Origin: CAMFLJ01 sp963702555
Lineage (GTDB): Bacteria > Actinomycetota > Acidimicrobiia > Acidimicrobiales > Acidimicrobilacustridaceae
Length of the DNA stretch: 64,000 bases
NCBI GenBank assembly: GCA_963702555.1
Contig: CAVPCW010000012.1
Location: forward strand, 404,224 to 468,223
Direction of reading: 5' to 3'
Shown: one piece after another, positions 1-8,898 of the stretch
Layout of the letters: every line of letters begins with the position of its first letter
How positions within the stretch are numbered: the stretch's first letter is position 1
The notes under the pieces: model-generated
Database searches by the model: none
What the model was told of the DNA's origin: nothing
Seen by the model: only the letters and a program-made list of their open reading frames with translations
Translations under genes and position numbers: made by a program

Positions 1-428
1 TGGTCGAGGATCTTGCGACCCAGCTCCGGGTGCTGCATCTCGCGGCCACGGAACATGATCGTGACCTTGACCTTGTGCCCCTCCGACAGGAAGTGCTCCA
101 CCTTCTTGGTCTTGGTCCCGAAGTCGCCGGCGCCGATCTTGGGCCGGTACTTCATCTCCTTGACCACCACGTTGGTGGACTTCTTGCGGGATTCCTTCGC
201 TCGCTGCGCGGCCTCGTACTTGTACTTGCCGTAATCCATGATCCGGCAGACAGGTGGGTTGGCCTTGTCGGCGACCTCGACGAGGTCGAGCTCGAGCTCC
301 CGGGCCATGGTGAGGGCTTCGGGAAGGGGCTTGATTCCGATCTGGGCGCCGTCGGGTCCGACCAACCGCACCTCGCGGGCGCGGATGCGATCGTTGATCC
401 GGGGCTCGTTGTTGGCGGCCGTTGCTAT
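1..428 (-). CDS. infC: Translation initiation factor IF-3, 5' part (3' end outside window)
   Basis: IF-3 binds the 30S ribosomal subunit and proofreads start-codon choice. The 142 visible residues cover the N-terminal domain (NNEPRINDRIRA, REVRLVGPDG), the linker and the beginning of the C-terminal domain (TIMFRGREM, ending KILD at the window edge). No ATG, GTG or TTG can open the gene: an in-frame TGA lies at 437-435, two codons before an ATA at 428-426, and conserved IF-3 sequence follows at once. GAGGAG at 443-438 is spaced 9 nt from that ATA. Non-standard AUU-type starts that support autoregulation are known for infC in other bacteria, and ATA here fits that pattern. The family is certain; the start codon is an inference. 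Confidence 0.93.
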   Translation of the reverse strand, partial: MATAANNEPRINDRIRAREVRLVGPDGAQIGIKPLPEALTMARELELDLVEVADKANPPVCRIMDYGKYKYEAAQRAKESRKKSTNVVVKEMKYRPKIGAGDFGTKTKKVEHFLSEGHKVKVTIMFRGREMQHPELGRKILD

Positions 429-855
429 GGCCGGTCACTCCTCATTCGTGCCAGGTCCTCCCTCGGCATTGCTGCTGTGCGTCCTGCTGGGTGTGGCGGT
501 CGCAGTCGAGGTGGCCAGAGGCCGAAAAGCAACGACGGCGGACGCCGGTGGGAGCCGACGACCGCCGCGGACCAGAGCCGACCCCAGCCCGCACATGGCG
601 AGGTGACGTCGGTTCCGGCTCGTGAGAGCCTTCGACCCGGGCGCACCGTTGTGCTGTCGGTGGATGCCGTCGGGACCGAGGTCGGGGCGGCACCGTCGCA
701 GCGGTGAAGTGGCCGGGTGGGGGCGTAGCCCCGCTTCCGTTCAGTTGTGAGCGCTCTACGATAGCGATTCGGCCCGCCAGAAGCGAGCGCCGGCCCCGAC
801 GGGGTCGACGACGACCCTCCGGCGGGCCCCGATCCGAGAGCTTCGAGGAGACCTG
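429..855. other. Intergenic region / infC leader, no gene assigned
   Basis: This 427-nt gap separates two divergent genes. A TACGATA at 757-763 reads as a TANNNT box on both strands (TACGAT on plus, TATCGT on minus) and could serve both directions. If so, infC would have a leader of about 320 nt. A minus-strand frame of 73 codons (646-425) ends with a TAG that overlaps the infC ATA (ATAG) and might couple translation, but I see no family resemblance and do not call it a gene. I recognise no known leader RNA here. Confidence 0.4.
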
Positions 856-1356
856 ATGAGCCTGTGGACGCCGGGTGGCGAGGTACCAGTGGAGCGTGGG
901 GGCACCTCCCCCGACAGCGGCGTGGCCGGCCGGGTCGGCGGCCCCGACCTCGACGCGCTCAGCCCCGAGGAGCGGGCCCAGGCCGAGGCGATGATCGCCC
1001 AGATGGCCGACGTGCAGCGCCAGATCCTCTCGGCCCCGGCGGCGCAGTTCGTCACCAACCACGTGGTCGGCTTCTACGAGCTCGCCGCCATCCACCTCGG
1101 CCAGGCCGAGCCCGACCTCGACGAGGCCCGGCTCGCGATCGACGCCATGGCCGCCGTGCTCGACGCCACCGAGGACCGCCTCGGTGAGGACGGCGCCGCG
1201 TTGCGCGACGCCCTCACCCAGCTCCAGATGGTGTTCGTGCAGGTCAGCGCGGACGTCAAGGCGGCCGCCGCCACGGCGGCCGAGACCGGCGACTCCGTCC
1301 CGGGGGCCGGCGGCGACGACGGCGACGCTGCCGTCGACGACGCCGCCACGCCCTAG
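856..1356 (+). CDS. DUF1844 domain protein
   Basis: A 166-residue protein. Its central part (about residues 35-135) matches the DUF1844 pattern: an alpha-helical stretch with VVGFYELAAIHLG, then DLDEARLAIDAMAAVL, then ALRDALTQLQMVFVQVS. The N-terminal 30 residues and the Ala/Asp-rich C-terminal tail look disordered. The function of DUF1844 is not established. The start is ATG 856 with GAGGAG at 845-850. It diverges from infC, a neighbour pairing that I believe recurs in actinobacteria. The stop shares a CTAG tetranucleotide with the opposing small gene. Confidence 0.85.
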   Translation: MSLWTPGGEVPVERGGTSPDSGVAGRVGGPDLDALSPEERAQAEAMIAQMADVQRQILSAPAAQFVTNHVVGFYELAAIHLGQAEPDLDEARLAIDAMAAVLDATEDRLGEDGAALRDALTQLQMVFVQVSADVKAAAATAAETGDSVPGAGGDDGDAAVDDAATP

Positions 1357-1595
1357 GAGAGCGGCCCGACCGACAAGAAGCGGCCGTGCTCGTTGACCAT
1401 CACGACGAGGGCCTCCCGGCCGTCGTCGAGATGCAGGTGGACGGCCTTGCCCACCTCGAGGTGCGGTGACGGCTCGAAGACGCCCTCCACGCCGTCATCG
1501 ACGGGATCGTCGGCCGTGTGAGGCCCGAGCCGAGCGTGCACCCGCTCGGCACTCCGACCGTCCTGGATCTCACCTTCGACCCGTTCGGTCCGCAT
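1353..1595 (-). CDS. Small hypothetical protein (80 aa)
   Basis: An acidic 80-residue protein with no family I recognise. The C-terminal half has alternating hydrophobic strands (VGKAVHLHL, REALVVMVNE, GRFLSVGPLS) suggestive of a small beta fold. It is supported as a real gene by an AGGAGG motif 7 nt before ATG 1595 and by coding-like composition. Its TAG stop and the DUF1844 TAG stop are read from the same CTAG (1353-1356), so the two convergent genes overlap by four bases. The function is unknown. Confidence 0.6.
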   Translation of the reverse strand: MRTERVEGEIQDGRSAERVHARLGPHTADDPVDDGVEGVFEPSPHLEVGKAVHLHLDDGREALVVMVNEHGRFLSVGPLS

Positions 1596-1740
1596 CGGGG
1601 TCCTCCTGGCTCTCGACGGTTCCTGCCGTCACCGGTCTCTGCCCCTGATGTCGGCATCGGTACCCGGGCGCCGCAGGGCCGTTGGTGGTCGGGGCGCTCC
1701 CCCACCTGGGTGAGACGGCGCCGACCCGGTCGCGGGACGC

Positions 1741-2537
1741 TCAGCGGGCGAGGGCCCGGCGGTCGAAGAGCACGACCCCGACGGCCAGCACGACCACGGC
1801 GAGGGCGGCCAGCACCCCGGCGTGCCACCACGTGAACCCGAGGGCCAGCGGGCTGCCGGAAGTGGCGTAGAAGAAGGGCGAGAACCAGCGCACCGGCCGG
1901 AGCCCCTCGACCAGCTCCGGCAGGGTGCTGCCCAGGTAGGCGAGGGCGGCGAACGCGCTGGTGGCGCCGAGCCCGATCGCCCGGGAACCGGTGGCCGCCC
2001 CGACCACGAGGGCCAGCCAACCGAAGACGATGCCGAGGAGCACGACGCCGAGGACGGTGCCGAGCAGGTTGGGGTACGACAGCTTCAGGCTCACGATCGG
2101 GTCGCCGATCGCCAGGCCGACGACGATGACCGCGCCGATCAGCACGGCCTCGACCGCCACCACCGCGGCGTTCTGCAGCAGCACGCTCCGGCGCCGGATC
2201 GGGTGGGCGAGCACCAGGTCGAGCGCACCGGAGTCCTCGGCCCCGCCGATGGCCGAGGCGCCGGTGCCGATCGTGAGGACGAGCAGGAACAGCGGCACCA
2301 TGAAGCCGAACAGCTCGGCCGCGAGATACCCCGCGCCCGAGGTGAAGTCGATGTCGGAGATGCCCATCATCGCCAGGACGCTCTCGGGGTACTGGCTCAT
2401 GAGGTCCTGCATGCCCGAGGCGTCGCGGACGGTCGGGAACACCGAGACGATCATCGCCACGTAGGCCGCCACCCCGACGGACCACCACACCAGCGACCGG
2501 CGGCGGTCGCCGAGGGCCCGGGCGAGCACGGGGAACC

Positions 2538-2541
<4 letters not shown>
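1741..2541 (-). CDS. ABC-2 type transporter permease
   Basis: A 266-residue integral membrane protein with about six hydrophobic segments: near residues 20-37, 85-105, 120-150, 160-180, 185-205 and 235-255. It is the membrane partner of the ATPase encoded just upstream and would form an ABC-2 exporter; the substrate cannot be read from sequence. A GTG start (2541) overlaps the ATPase stop in a GTGA, so the two are translationally coupled. It lies downstream of hisG and the cold-shock gene on the same strand. Confidence 0.85.
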
Positions 2542-3486
<945 letters not shown>

Positions 3487-3488
3487 CG

Positions 3489-3737
3489 TCAGTCCGAGGC
3501 CCCGGCGGGCCTCATGTCGGCGGCCTCCCAGCGCCCGAGGCGCCCGGCGGAGACCCGGTAGGCGACGACGGTGCCGACCTCGATGGTGCGGCTGCCGTCG
3601 GCGATCGCCGTGCAGTGGAAGGGGTGCTCGACGCCGTCGTCGGAGCGCACCACACCGAGGCCACGGGGGTCGTCGAACGACACGACCACGCCACGGCCGG
3701 CACCGAGGGGAACGCCTGGGTCAGCACCGGGAGCCAT
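3489..3737 (-). CDS. Cold-shock-domain-like small protein (82 aa)
   Basis: A short beta-barrel protein resembling the cold-shock/OB nucleic-acid-binding fold: GRGVVVSFDDPRGLGVV, then HPFHCTAIADGSRTI, then VVAYRVSAGRLGRWEAADM. The first RNP-type strand is divergent (GLGVV rather than KGFGFI), so RNA binding is likely but not assured. A TAGGCT box at 3751-3746 lies 8 nt before ATG 3737, pointing to a leaderless start there; GTG 3740 is the alternative. It sits between hisG and the ABC exporter. Confidence 0.75.
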   Translation of the reverse strand: MAPGADPGVPLGAGRGVVVSFDDPRGLGVVRSDDGVEHPFHCTAIADGSRTIEVGTVVAYRVSAGRLGRWEAADMRPAGASD

Positions 3738-3745
3738 CACGGCCG

Positions 3746-3751
3746 AGCCTA
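3746..3751 (-). promoter_or_regulatory. Putative -10 box, cold-shock-like gene
   Basis: TAGGCT read on the minus strand, 8 nt before ATG 3737. This is the same TANNNT-to-start spacing as at other leaderless candidates in the window. Confidence 0.45.
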
Positions 3752-3765
3752 CGACCGGCGGTGGG

Positions 3766-4641
3766 TCAGTGGACGATCTTGGAGATCGGGAGCTCGATGA
3801 TGTCGGTGGCGCCGGCGTCGGAGAGGGCCGGGATCAGCACGTTGATCTTGCGCTTCTCGACGACGGTCTCGACCGCGTAGCCGGCGCCGCCGTAGAGCTC
3901 GTTGACCGTGGGGGCCTTCATCGACGGGAGGATGTCGATGACGGCGGCCAGGCGGTCGGCCGGGATGTTGAGCTTGACCAGCACCCGGCCCCGCGCCTCG
4001 AGGACGCCCTCGAGCAGCGTGCGCAGCTGGTGCATGGCGTGGGCCTTCTCCGGGTCGGCGAACGACGCGGGGTTGGCGATGAGCTCGGTGTAGGAGACCA
4101 GGATCGTGTCGATGATCTTGAGCCCCGCGGCCCGCAGGGCCCGGCCCGTCTCGGTGATGTCGACGATGCAGTCGACGATGTCGGGGACCTTGGCCTCGGT
4201 GGCGCCGTAGGACAGGCGGATGTCGGCGTCGATGCCCTTCTCGGCGAAGAAGCGCTTCGTGAGCTCGGGGTACTCGCTCGAGACCTTCACGCCCTGAGGG
4301 AGCTCGCTGACGCTGTTGACCGGTGAGTCCTGCGGGACGCCGACCACGATGCGAACGGGGTTGGAGGTGGCCTTGGAGTACTGGAGCTCACCCAGGGACT
4401 CGACCTCGCTGGAGGTCTCCTCCACCCAGTCGCGACCGGTGATGCCGAGGTCGAACAGGCCCTCGGCCACGTACTGCGGGATCTCCTGCGGGCGCAGGAT
4501 GCGGACCTCGGCCACCCGGGGGTCGTCGATGGAGGCCTTGTACTGCACCGTGGAGTCACGGGAGACCTTCAGGTCCGCGGCCTCGAACAGTTCGAGGGTG
4601 GCCTTCTCGAGGGAGCCCTTGGGCAGGACGAGCTTCAACAT
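3766..4641 (-). CDS. hisG: ATP phosphoribosyltransferase (long form)
   Basis: The first enzyme of histidine biosynthesis, joining ATP and PRPP. Its 291 residues match the long HisG form with a C-terminal ACT-like regulatory domain. Seen: N-terminal LVLPKGSLE, GLFDLGITGRDWVEE, the phosphoribosyl-binding region IVDCIVDITETGRALRAAGL, and the C-terminal PTVNELYGGAGYAVETVV typical of the histidine-sensing domain. The long form normally works without HisZ and is feedback-inhibited. No other his biosynthesis gene is adjacent. The start is ATG 4641, 7 nt after a TAGGTT box, which suggests a leaderless mRNA. Confidence 0.95.
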   Translation of the reverse strand: MLKLVLPKGSLEKATLELFEAADLKVSRDSTVQYKASIDDPRVAEVRILRPQEIPQYVAEGLFDLGITGRDWVEETSSEVESLGELQYSKATSNPVRIVVGVPQDSPVNSVSELPQGVKVSSEYPELTKRFFAEKGIDADIRLSYGATEAKVPDIVDCIVDITETGRALRAAGLKIIDTILVSYTELIANPASFADPEKAHAMHQLRTLLEGVLEARGRVLVKLNIPADRLAAVIDILPSMKAPTVNELYGGAGYAVETVVEKRKINVLIPALSDAGATDIIELPISKIVH

Positions 4642-4648
4642 GTCGGCA

Positions 4649-4654
4649 AACCTA
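4649..4654 (-). promoter_or_regulatory. Putative leaderless -10 box, hisG
   Basis: TAGGTT on the minus strand with a 7-nt spacer to ATG 4641. It faces the divergent VIT-gene promoter about 50 nt away. Confidence 0.55.
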
Positions 4655-4702
4655 CCGCCTGACGAGAAGGGCTCCGAGCGGGTTACCTGGGGGATGCGCC
4701 CG

Positions 4703-4708
4703 TAGGAT
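4703..4708 (+). promoter_or_regulatory. Putative leaderless -10 box, VIT-family gene
   Basis: TAGGAT on the plus strand with a 7-nt spacer to ATG 4716. No Shine-Dalgarno sequence precedes the start. Confidence 0.55.
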
Positions 4709-4715
4709 CGACCTC

Positions 4716-5423
4716 ATGCCGCCACACAAGGAACGCCACCTCAGCCACCGCGCCGGTTGGCTGAGGGCCACCGTCCTCGGCGCCAACGACGGCATCATCT
4801 CCACCGCTGCTCTCATCCTCGGCGTCGTCGCCGCCGACGCCGGCCGCAGCGCCGTGCTCACCGCCGGCGTGGCCGGGCTCACCGCCGGCGCCCTCTCGAT
4901 GGGCCTCGGCGAGTACGTGTCGGTGAGCTCGCAGCGCGACTCCGAGCAGGCCGACATCGCCAAGGAGGAGTGGGAGCTGGCCAACGTCCCGGAGCGCGAG
5001 CTGGCCGAGCTGACCGCGATCTACCAGGACAAGGGCCTCGACCACGACCTCGCCCGCGAGGTGGCGGTCAAGCTCACCGAGCACGACGCCCTCAAGACCC
5101 ACCTCGTCGAGGAGCTCGGCATCACCGCGACGACGCTGGCCCGCCCGGTGCAGGCGATGCTCTCCTCGACCCTCTCCTTCGCCATCGGCGCGGCCCTTCC
5201 GCTCATCGCCGCCGCCGTGGTGCCCGAGTCGGCATCCAACGCGATCACCATCATGGCGATCCTCGGCATCGCCGTGGTGGCGCTGCTCGGTCTCGGGATC
5301 ACCGCCGCCGTGCTCGGTGGCGCCAAGGTGGGGCGACCCACGGCCCGCGTGGTGCTCGGCGGCATCGCCGCCATGGCCATCACCATGGCCATCGGCAAGC
5401 TCTTCGGCACCGCCACCGGCTAG
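4716..5423 (+). CDS. VIT1/CCC1 family transporter
   Basis: A 235-residue membrane protein of the VIT/CCC1 family, whose characterised members move Fe2+ or Mn2+ out of the cytosol. The family pattern is clear: GWLRATVLGANDGIISTAALILGV near the N-terminus (family metal-path Asp within), TAGALSMGLGEYVSVSSQRDSE in the second helix, a charged amphipathic middle (about residues 80-140) and three C-terminal hydrophobic segments (150-170, 178-200, 210-230). The Glu-rich cytosolic stretch corresponds to the metal-binding domain in the family. It runs convergent with ribH. The metal substrate is not determinable from sequence. Confidence 0.88.
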   Translation: MPPHKERHLSHRAGWLRATVLGANDGIISTAALILGVVAADAGRSAVLTAGVAGLTAGALSMGLGEYVSVSSQRDSEQADIAKEEWELANVPERELAELTAIYQDKGLDHDLAREVAVKLTEHDALKTHLVEELGITATTLARPVQAMLSSTLSFAIGAALPLIAAAVVPESASNAITIMAILGIAVVALLGLGITAAVLGGAKVGRPTARVVLGGIAAMAITMAIGKLFGTATG

Positions 5424-5457
5424 CGGCGCGGCGCCCGTCGAGCCGGCGTGCCTGCGC

Positions 5458-5949
5458 TCAGGCCTTGGCGGCGAGGCGGCGCAGCAGGTTCACCATCTCG
5501 AGGGCCGTGCGCACGGACTCCTCACCCTTGTTGTCCTCCTCGGACGACCGGGCGAGGGCCTGCTCGAGGTTCTCGGTGGTGAGGACGCCGAAGATCACCG
5601 GCACGCCGGTGGAGAGCTGCACGTCCTGGATGCCTCGGGCGCACTCCCCCGCCACGAAGTCGTAGTGGGAGGTCTCGCCGCGGATCACCGCACCGAGGCA
5701 CACCACGGCGTCGACGTGGCCGTTCTCGATGAGGGCCTTGGCCGCCATCGGGACCTCGTAGGCGCCGGGCACCCAGACCAGGGTGACGTCGGACTCGGCC
5801 ACGCCGTGCACGGCGAGGGCGTTGTCGGCCCCCTCGAGCAGGCGGTTGGTGATGTGGTCGTTGAAGCGACCGCACACCACGCCGACGCGCACACCCGTGC
5901 CGTCGACGTCGCCGGTGACCGAGTTGGCGGCGCGGAAGTTGCTGGACAT
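5458..5949 (-). CDS. ribH: 6,7-dimethyl-8-ribityllumazine synthase
   Basis: Condenses the ribityl-pyrimidinedione with dihydroxybutanone phosphate in riboflavin synthesis. Its 163 residues are normal for lumazine synthase. Motifs: GRFNDHITNRLLEGA, VPGAYEVPMAAK, GAVIRGETSHYDFVA (active-site His) and GVLTTENLEQALAR. ATG 5949 shares one base with the ribBA stop (TGATG), so it is the last gene of the ribD-ribE-ribBA-ribH series. It converges with the VIT gene across a 34-nt gap. Confidence 0.96.
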   Translation of the reverse strand: MSSNFRAANSVTGDVDGTGVRVGVVCGRFNDHITNRLLEGADNALAVHGVAESDVTLVWVPGAYEVPMAAKALIENGHVDAVVCLGAVIRGETSHYDFVAGECARGIQDVQLSTGVPVIFGVLTTENLEQALARSSEEDNKGEESVRTALEMVNLLRRLAAKA

Positions 5950-7199
5950 CAGTCGTCGAGCCCTTCGAGCATGTGGCCCATCTTGTCCCGCTTGGTGCGC
6001 AGGTAGCCGATGTTCTCGGGGTTGGGCACCGACTCCAGGCGCACCCGCTCGACGATGTCGAGGCCGAAGCCCTCGAGGCCGCCGTACTTCGACGGGTTGT
6101 TGGTCATGTACCGCATGGTGGTGATGCCGAGGTCGACGAGGATCTGGGCGCCGATGCCGTACTCGCGGCTGTCGACCGGGAGGCCGAGGGCCTCGTTGGC
6201 CTCCACCGTGTCCATGCCCTGGTCCTGCAGGGAGTAGGCCCGGATCTTGTGGCCGATGCCGATGCCGCGGCCCTCGTGGCCCCGGAGGTAGACCACCACG
6301 CCGAGGCCTTCCTCGGCGATGCGCTTCATGGCCTGGTCGAGCTGGATGCCGCAGTCGCAGCGCAGCGAGCCGAAGACGTCGCCGGTGAGGCACTCGGAGT
6401 GCACCCGGACGAGCACGTTGTCCTCGCCCTGCACCGCGCCCTTGACCATCGCCACGTGCTGCTCACCGTCGAGCACGGACTCGTAGACGTAGCAGGTGAA
6501 GTCGCCCCAGTCGGTGGGGATGCGGGCCTCGGTGACCCGCTTGACCAGCTTCTCGGTCTGGCGCCGGTAGCGGATCAGCTCGGCGATCGAGATGAGGAGC
6601 AGGTCGTGCTCCTTGCAGAACTGCACGAGGTCCGGGACGCGGGCCATGGTGCCGTCGTCGTTGACGATCTCGCAGAGCACGCCGGCCGGGTAGAGGCCGG
6701 CCATGCGGGCGAGGTCGACCGCGGCCTCGGTGTGGCCGGCGCGCTTCAGCACGCCGCCCTCGGAGTAGCGCAGCGGGAAGATGTGGCCGGGGCGGGCGAG
6801 GTCGCCGGGGCGCGAGGCGGGGTCGATGAGCGCCTGGATCGTGGTGGAGCGGTCGGCGGCGGAGATGCCGGTGGAGGTGCCGTGGCGGTAGTCGACGGAG
6901 TAGGTGAACGCCGTGCGCTGGGCCTCGGTGTTGTCACGGACCATCAGCGGGATGTCGAGCTCGTCGAGGCGCTCGCCGGTGAGCGGCGTGCAGATGACGC
7001 CGGAGGTGTGGCGCACGAAGAAGGCGATCTTCTCCGGCGTGGCCGCCTCGGCCGCCATGATGAGGTCGCCCTCGTTCTCGCGGTCCTCGTCGTCGACCAC
7101 GACCACGATCTCGCCCCGACCGATGGCCGCGACGGCCTCGGGGATGGTGGCGAAGTGGTCGGCGTACTCCGACCGTTGGGCGGTGGTGTGCGGGCTCAT
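5949..7199 (-). CDS. ribBA: Bifunctional DHBP synthase / GTP cyclohydrolase II
   Basis: Makes both riboflavin precursors: dihydroxybutanone phosphate from ribulose-5-phosphate, and the pyrimidine from GTP. The DHBP synthase half (residues 1-205) shows DDEDRENEGDLIMAAE, HGTSTGISAADRSTTI and GHTEAAVDLARMAGL. The cyclohydrolase half (from about 210) shows the zinc site CLTGDVFGSLRCDC, YLRGHEGRGIGIG and REYGIGAQIL. All key residues are present in both halves. ATG 7199 overlaps the ribE stop (ATGA). Its 416 residues are typical. Confidence 0.97.
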   Translation of the reverse strand: MSPHTTAQRSEYADHFATIPEAVAAIGRGEIVVVVDDEDRENEGDLIMAAEAATPEKIAFFVRHTSGVICTPLTGERLDELDIPLMVRDNTEAQRTAFTYSVDYRHGTSTGISAADRSTTIQALIDPASRPGDLARPGHIFPLRYSEGGVLKRAGHTEAAVDLARMAGLYPAGVLCEIVNDDGTMARVPDLVQFCKEHDLLLISIAELIRYRRQTEKLVKRVTEARIPTDWGDFTCYVYESVLDGEQHVAMVKGAVQGEDNVLVRVHSECLTGDVFGSLRCDCGIQLDQAMKRIAEEGLGVVVYLRGHEGRGIGIGHKIRAYSLQDQGMDTVEANEALGLPVDSREYGIGAQILVDLGITTMRYMTNNPSKYGGLEGFGLDIVERVRLESVPNPENIGYLRTKRDKMGHMLEGLDD

Positions 7200-7831
7200 C
7201 GGGCCTCCTCGGTTGGGGCCGTGGTGGTGGGCGTGGGGGTGCCGGCGGCGGCGAGGGCGCCGAGCTGGCCTTCGAGCAGGCGCTCGGCGTACTTGGCGAT
7301 GACGTCGACCTCGAGGTTCACCTTCGAGCCCGGGCCCTTGGAGCCCAGGGTGGTGACTGCGGCGGTGTGGGGGATGACGGCGACGGTGAAGCCGTCGTCG
7401 AGGGGCTTCACGACGGTGAGGGAGATGCCGTCGACGGTGATCGAGCCCTTCTCGACCACGTAGCGGAGCAGGTCGGCCGGCATGCGCACCTGCAGGTCGG
7501 GGACGGGGGCGACGATCTCGCCCACGGCGTCGACGTGGCCCTGCACGAGGTGGCCCCCGAGGCGGTCCTCGAGGCGCACCGGGCGCTCGAGGTTCACCGG
7601 GTCGCCGGGCTGGAGGGAGCCCAGGTTGGTGCGGGCGTAGGTCTCGTCGCTGACGTCGGCGTCCCACCAGCCCTCGGCCGCGTCGAAGGCCACCACCGTG
7701 AGGCAGCAGCCGTTGACGGCGGTGGAGTCGCCTATGCCGGCACCGTCGAGCACGGTGCGAGCGGCGATTCGGAGCCGGGAGCCGTCGCGGGACACCACGG
7801 ACCCGAGCTCCTCGACGATGCCGGTGAACAT
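7196..7831 (-). CDS. ribE: Riboflavin synthase, alpha chain
   Basis: Dismutates two lumazines to give riboflavin. It has 211 residues in two tandem lumazine-binding barrels: MFTGIVEELG, VNGCCLTVV and LGGHLVQGHVDAVG in the first, and GSITVDGISLTVV and PHTAAVTTLG in the second. A short Thr/Ala-rich tail (PTPTTTAP) follows the second barrel. The start is ATG 7831, one base after the ribD stop. The next gene, ribBA, begins within its stop codon. Confidence 0.96.
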   Translation of the reverse strand: MFTGIVEELGSVVSRDGSRLRIAARTVLDGAGIGDSTAVNGCCLTVVAFDAAEGWWDADVSDETYARTNLGSLQPGDPVNLERPVRLEDRLGGHLVQGHVDAVGEIVAPVPDLQVRMPADLLRYVVEKGSITVDGISLTVVKPLDDGFTVAVIPHTAAVTTLGSKGPGSKVNLEVDVIAKYAERLLEGQLGALAAAGTPTPTTTAPTEEAR

Positions 7832-7832
7832 G

Positions 7833-8819
7833 TCAGCTTCCTTCCAGATCGAGGCGAAGATCGTCGCCCAGGTGGCGCAGGCTGACAATTCGACCGCGCC
7901 ACACGTCGTCGATGGTGGCGGCGCCGGCCCCCGAGAACAGGCCGCGCCCGTCGTCGCCACCGAACAGCGCGGGGGCCAGGTAGACGACGTAGCGGTCGAC
8001 CAGGCCGGCGGCGTGGAAGGCGTGGGCGACGGTGGCGCCGCCCTCGATCATGAGCTGGAGCACGCCTCTGGCCCCGAGGTCGTCGAGCACCGCACCCAGG
8101 TCGCCGTCGAGCTCGAGGCAGGGGTGCACGGCGGCGCCGTCGGGCGCGTGGCCGAGCACGACCCGGAGCGGCTCGGTGTCGTCGGGGCCCCGCTCGCCAT
8201 CGGGGAGGCGCACGGTGAGGGCGGGGTCGTCGGCCCGGACCGTGCCGGCACCCACGAGGACGGCGTCGCTGTCGGCCCGCAGCCGGTGGGCGTCGAGGCG
8301 GGCCTGCTCACCGGTGATCCACTGCGAGGAGCCGTCGGGGGCGGCGGTGCGGCCGTCGAGCGACGACGCCAGCTTCAGCACGACGTAGGGGCGACCGGTG
8401 CGGCGGTGGTGGAGGTAGGGCGCCAACTGCTCGGTGGCTTCCGTCTCCCCCACCCCGACGACGACCTCGATGCCGGCAGCCCGCAGTCGCTCGATGCCCT
8501 GCCCGGCGACCTGGGGGTCGGGGTCGGTGAGGGCCACCACCACCCGAGTGACGCCGGCAGCGATCACCGCGTCGGCGCAGGGAGGGGTGACGCCGTGGTG
8601 GGAGCAGGGCTCGAGGGTGACGTAGAGGGTGCCGCCACGGGCCGCGTCGCCCGCCGCGCCCAGGGCGACGATCTCGGCATGGGGACCGGTACGTCCGTCG
8701 GTGGCGCCGCTGAAGCCGGGATGGTCCGGCTCGCCGGCCGGGACGACGACCGCGCCGACCCAGGGTCGGGGCGCGACCCGTCGGCGCGAGGCGGTGGCCG
8801 CGGCCAGGGCCTGGCCCAT
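7833..8819 (-). CDS. ribD: Bifunctional deaminase/reductase RibD
   Basis: Deaminates and reduces the pyrimidine intermediate of riboflavin synthesis. The deaminase domain (1-140) has the zinc motifs PHAEIVAL and EPCSHHGVTPPCADA; the reductase domain (150-328) has VLKLASSLDGRTA and IEGGATVAHAF. The first usable ATG is 8819. However, family-like codons continue upstream in frame (TTTPDDEAR) to an ATC at 8849-8847, and a TACGAT box (8863-8858) lies exactly 8 nt before that ATC. The true start may therefore be 8849, with a rare AUC codon or a miscalled ATG. It heads the rib series. Confidence 0.93.
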   Translation of the reverse strand: MGQALAAATASRRRVAPRPWVGAVVVPAGEPDHPGFSGATDGRTGPHAEIVALGAAGDAARGGTLYVTLEPCSHHGVTPPCADAVIAAGVTRVVVALTDPDPQVAGQGIERLRAAGIEVVVGVGETEATEQLAPYLHHRRTGRPYVVLKLASSLDGRTAAPDGSSQWITGEQARLDAHRLRADSDAVLVGAGTVRADDPALTVRLPDGERGPDDTEPLRVVLGHAPDGAAVHPCLELDGDLGAVLDDLGARGVLQLMIEGGATVAHAFHAAGLVDRYVVYLAPALFGGDDGRGLFSGAGAATIDDVWRGRIVSLRHLGDDLRLDLEGS

Positions 8820-8857
8820 GCGGGCCTCGTCGTCAGGAGTGGTCGTGATGGGGAACG

Positions 8858-8863
8858 ATCGTA
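8858..8863 (-). promoter_or_regulatory. Putative -10 box, ribD operon
   Basis: TACGAT on the minus strand, 8 nt before an in-frame ATC (8849) that opens RibD-like sequence. If used, the rib mRNA would have no 5' leader and hence no room for an FMN riboswitch. Confidence 0.4.
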
Positions 8864-8898
8864 TCGGCGACGACCGGTCGGGCCTCCGGCCTCGGTCC

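Noticed and set aside
425..646. 73-codon upstream frame ending at the infC start
   Set aside because: Although its TAG overlaps the infC ATA, it has no recognisable family and no clear ribosome site. It is noted only as a possible coupling frame.
8820..8898. FMN riboswitch upstream of the rib operon
   Set aside because: The gap is only 79 nt, lacks the conserved RFN-element pattern, and a promoter box lies directly before the start.
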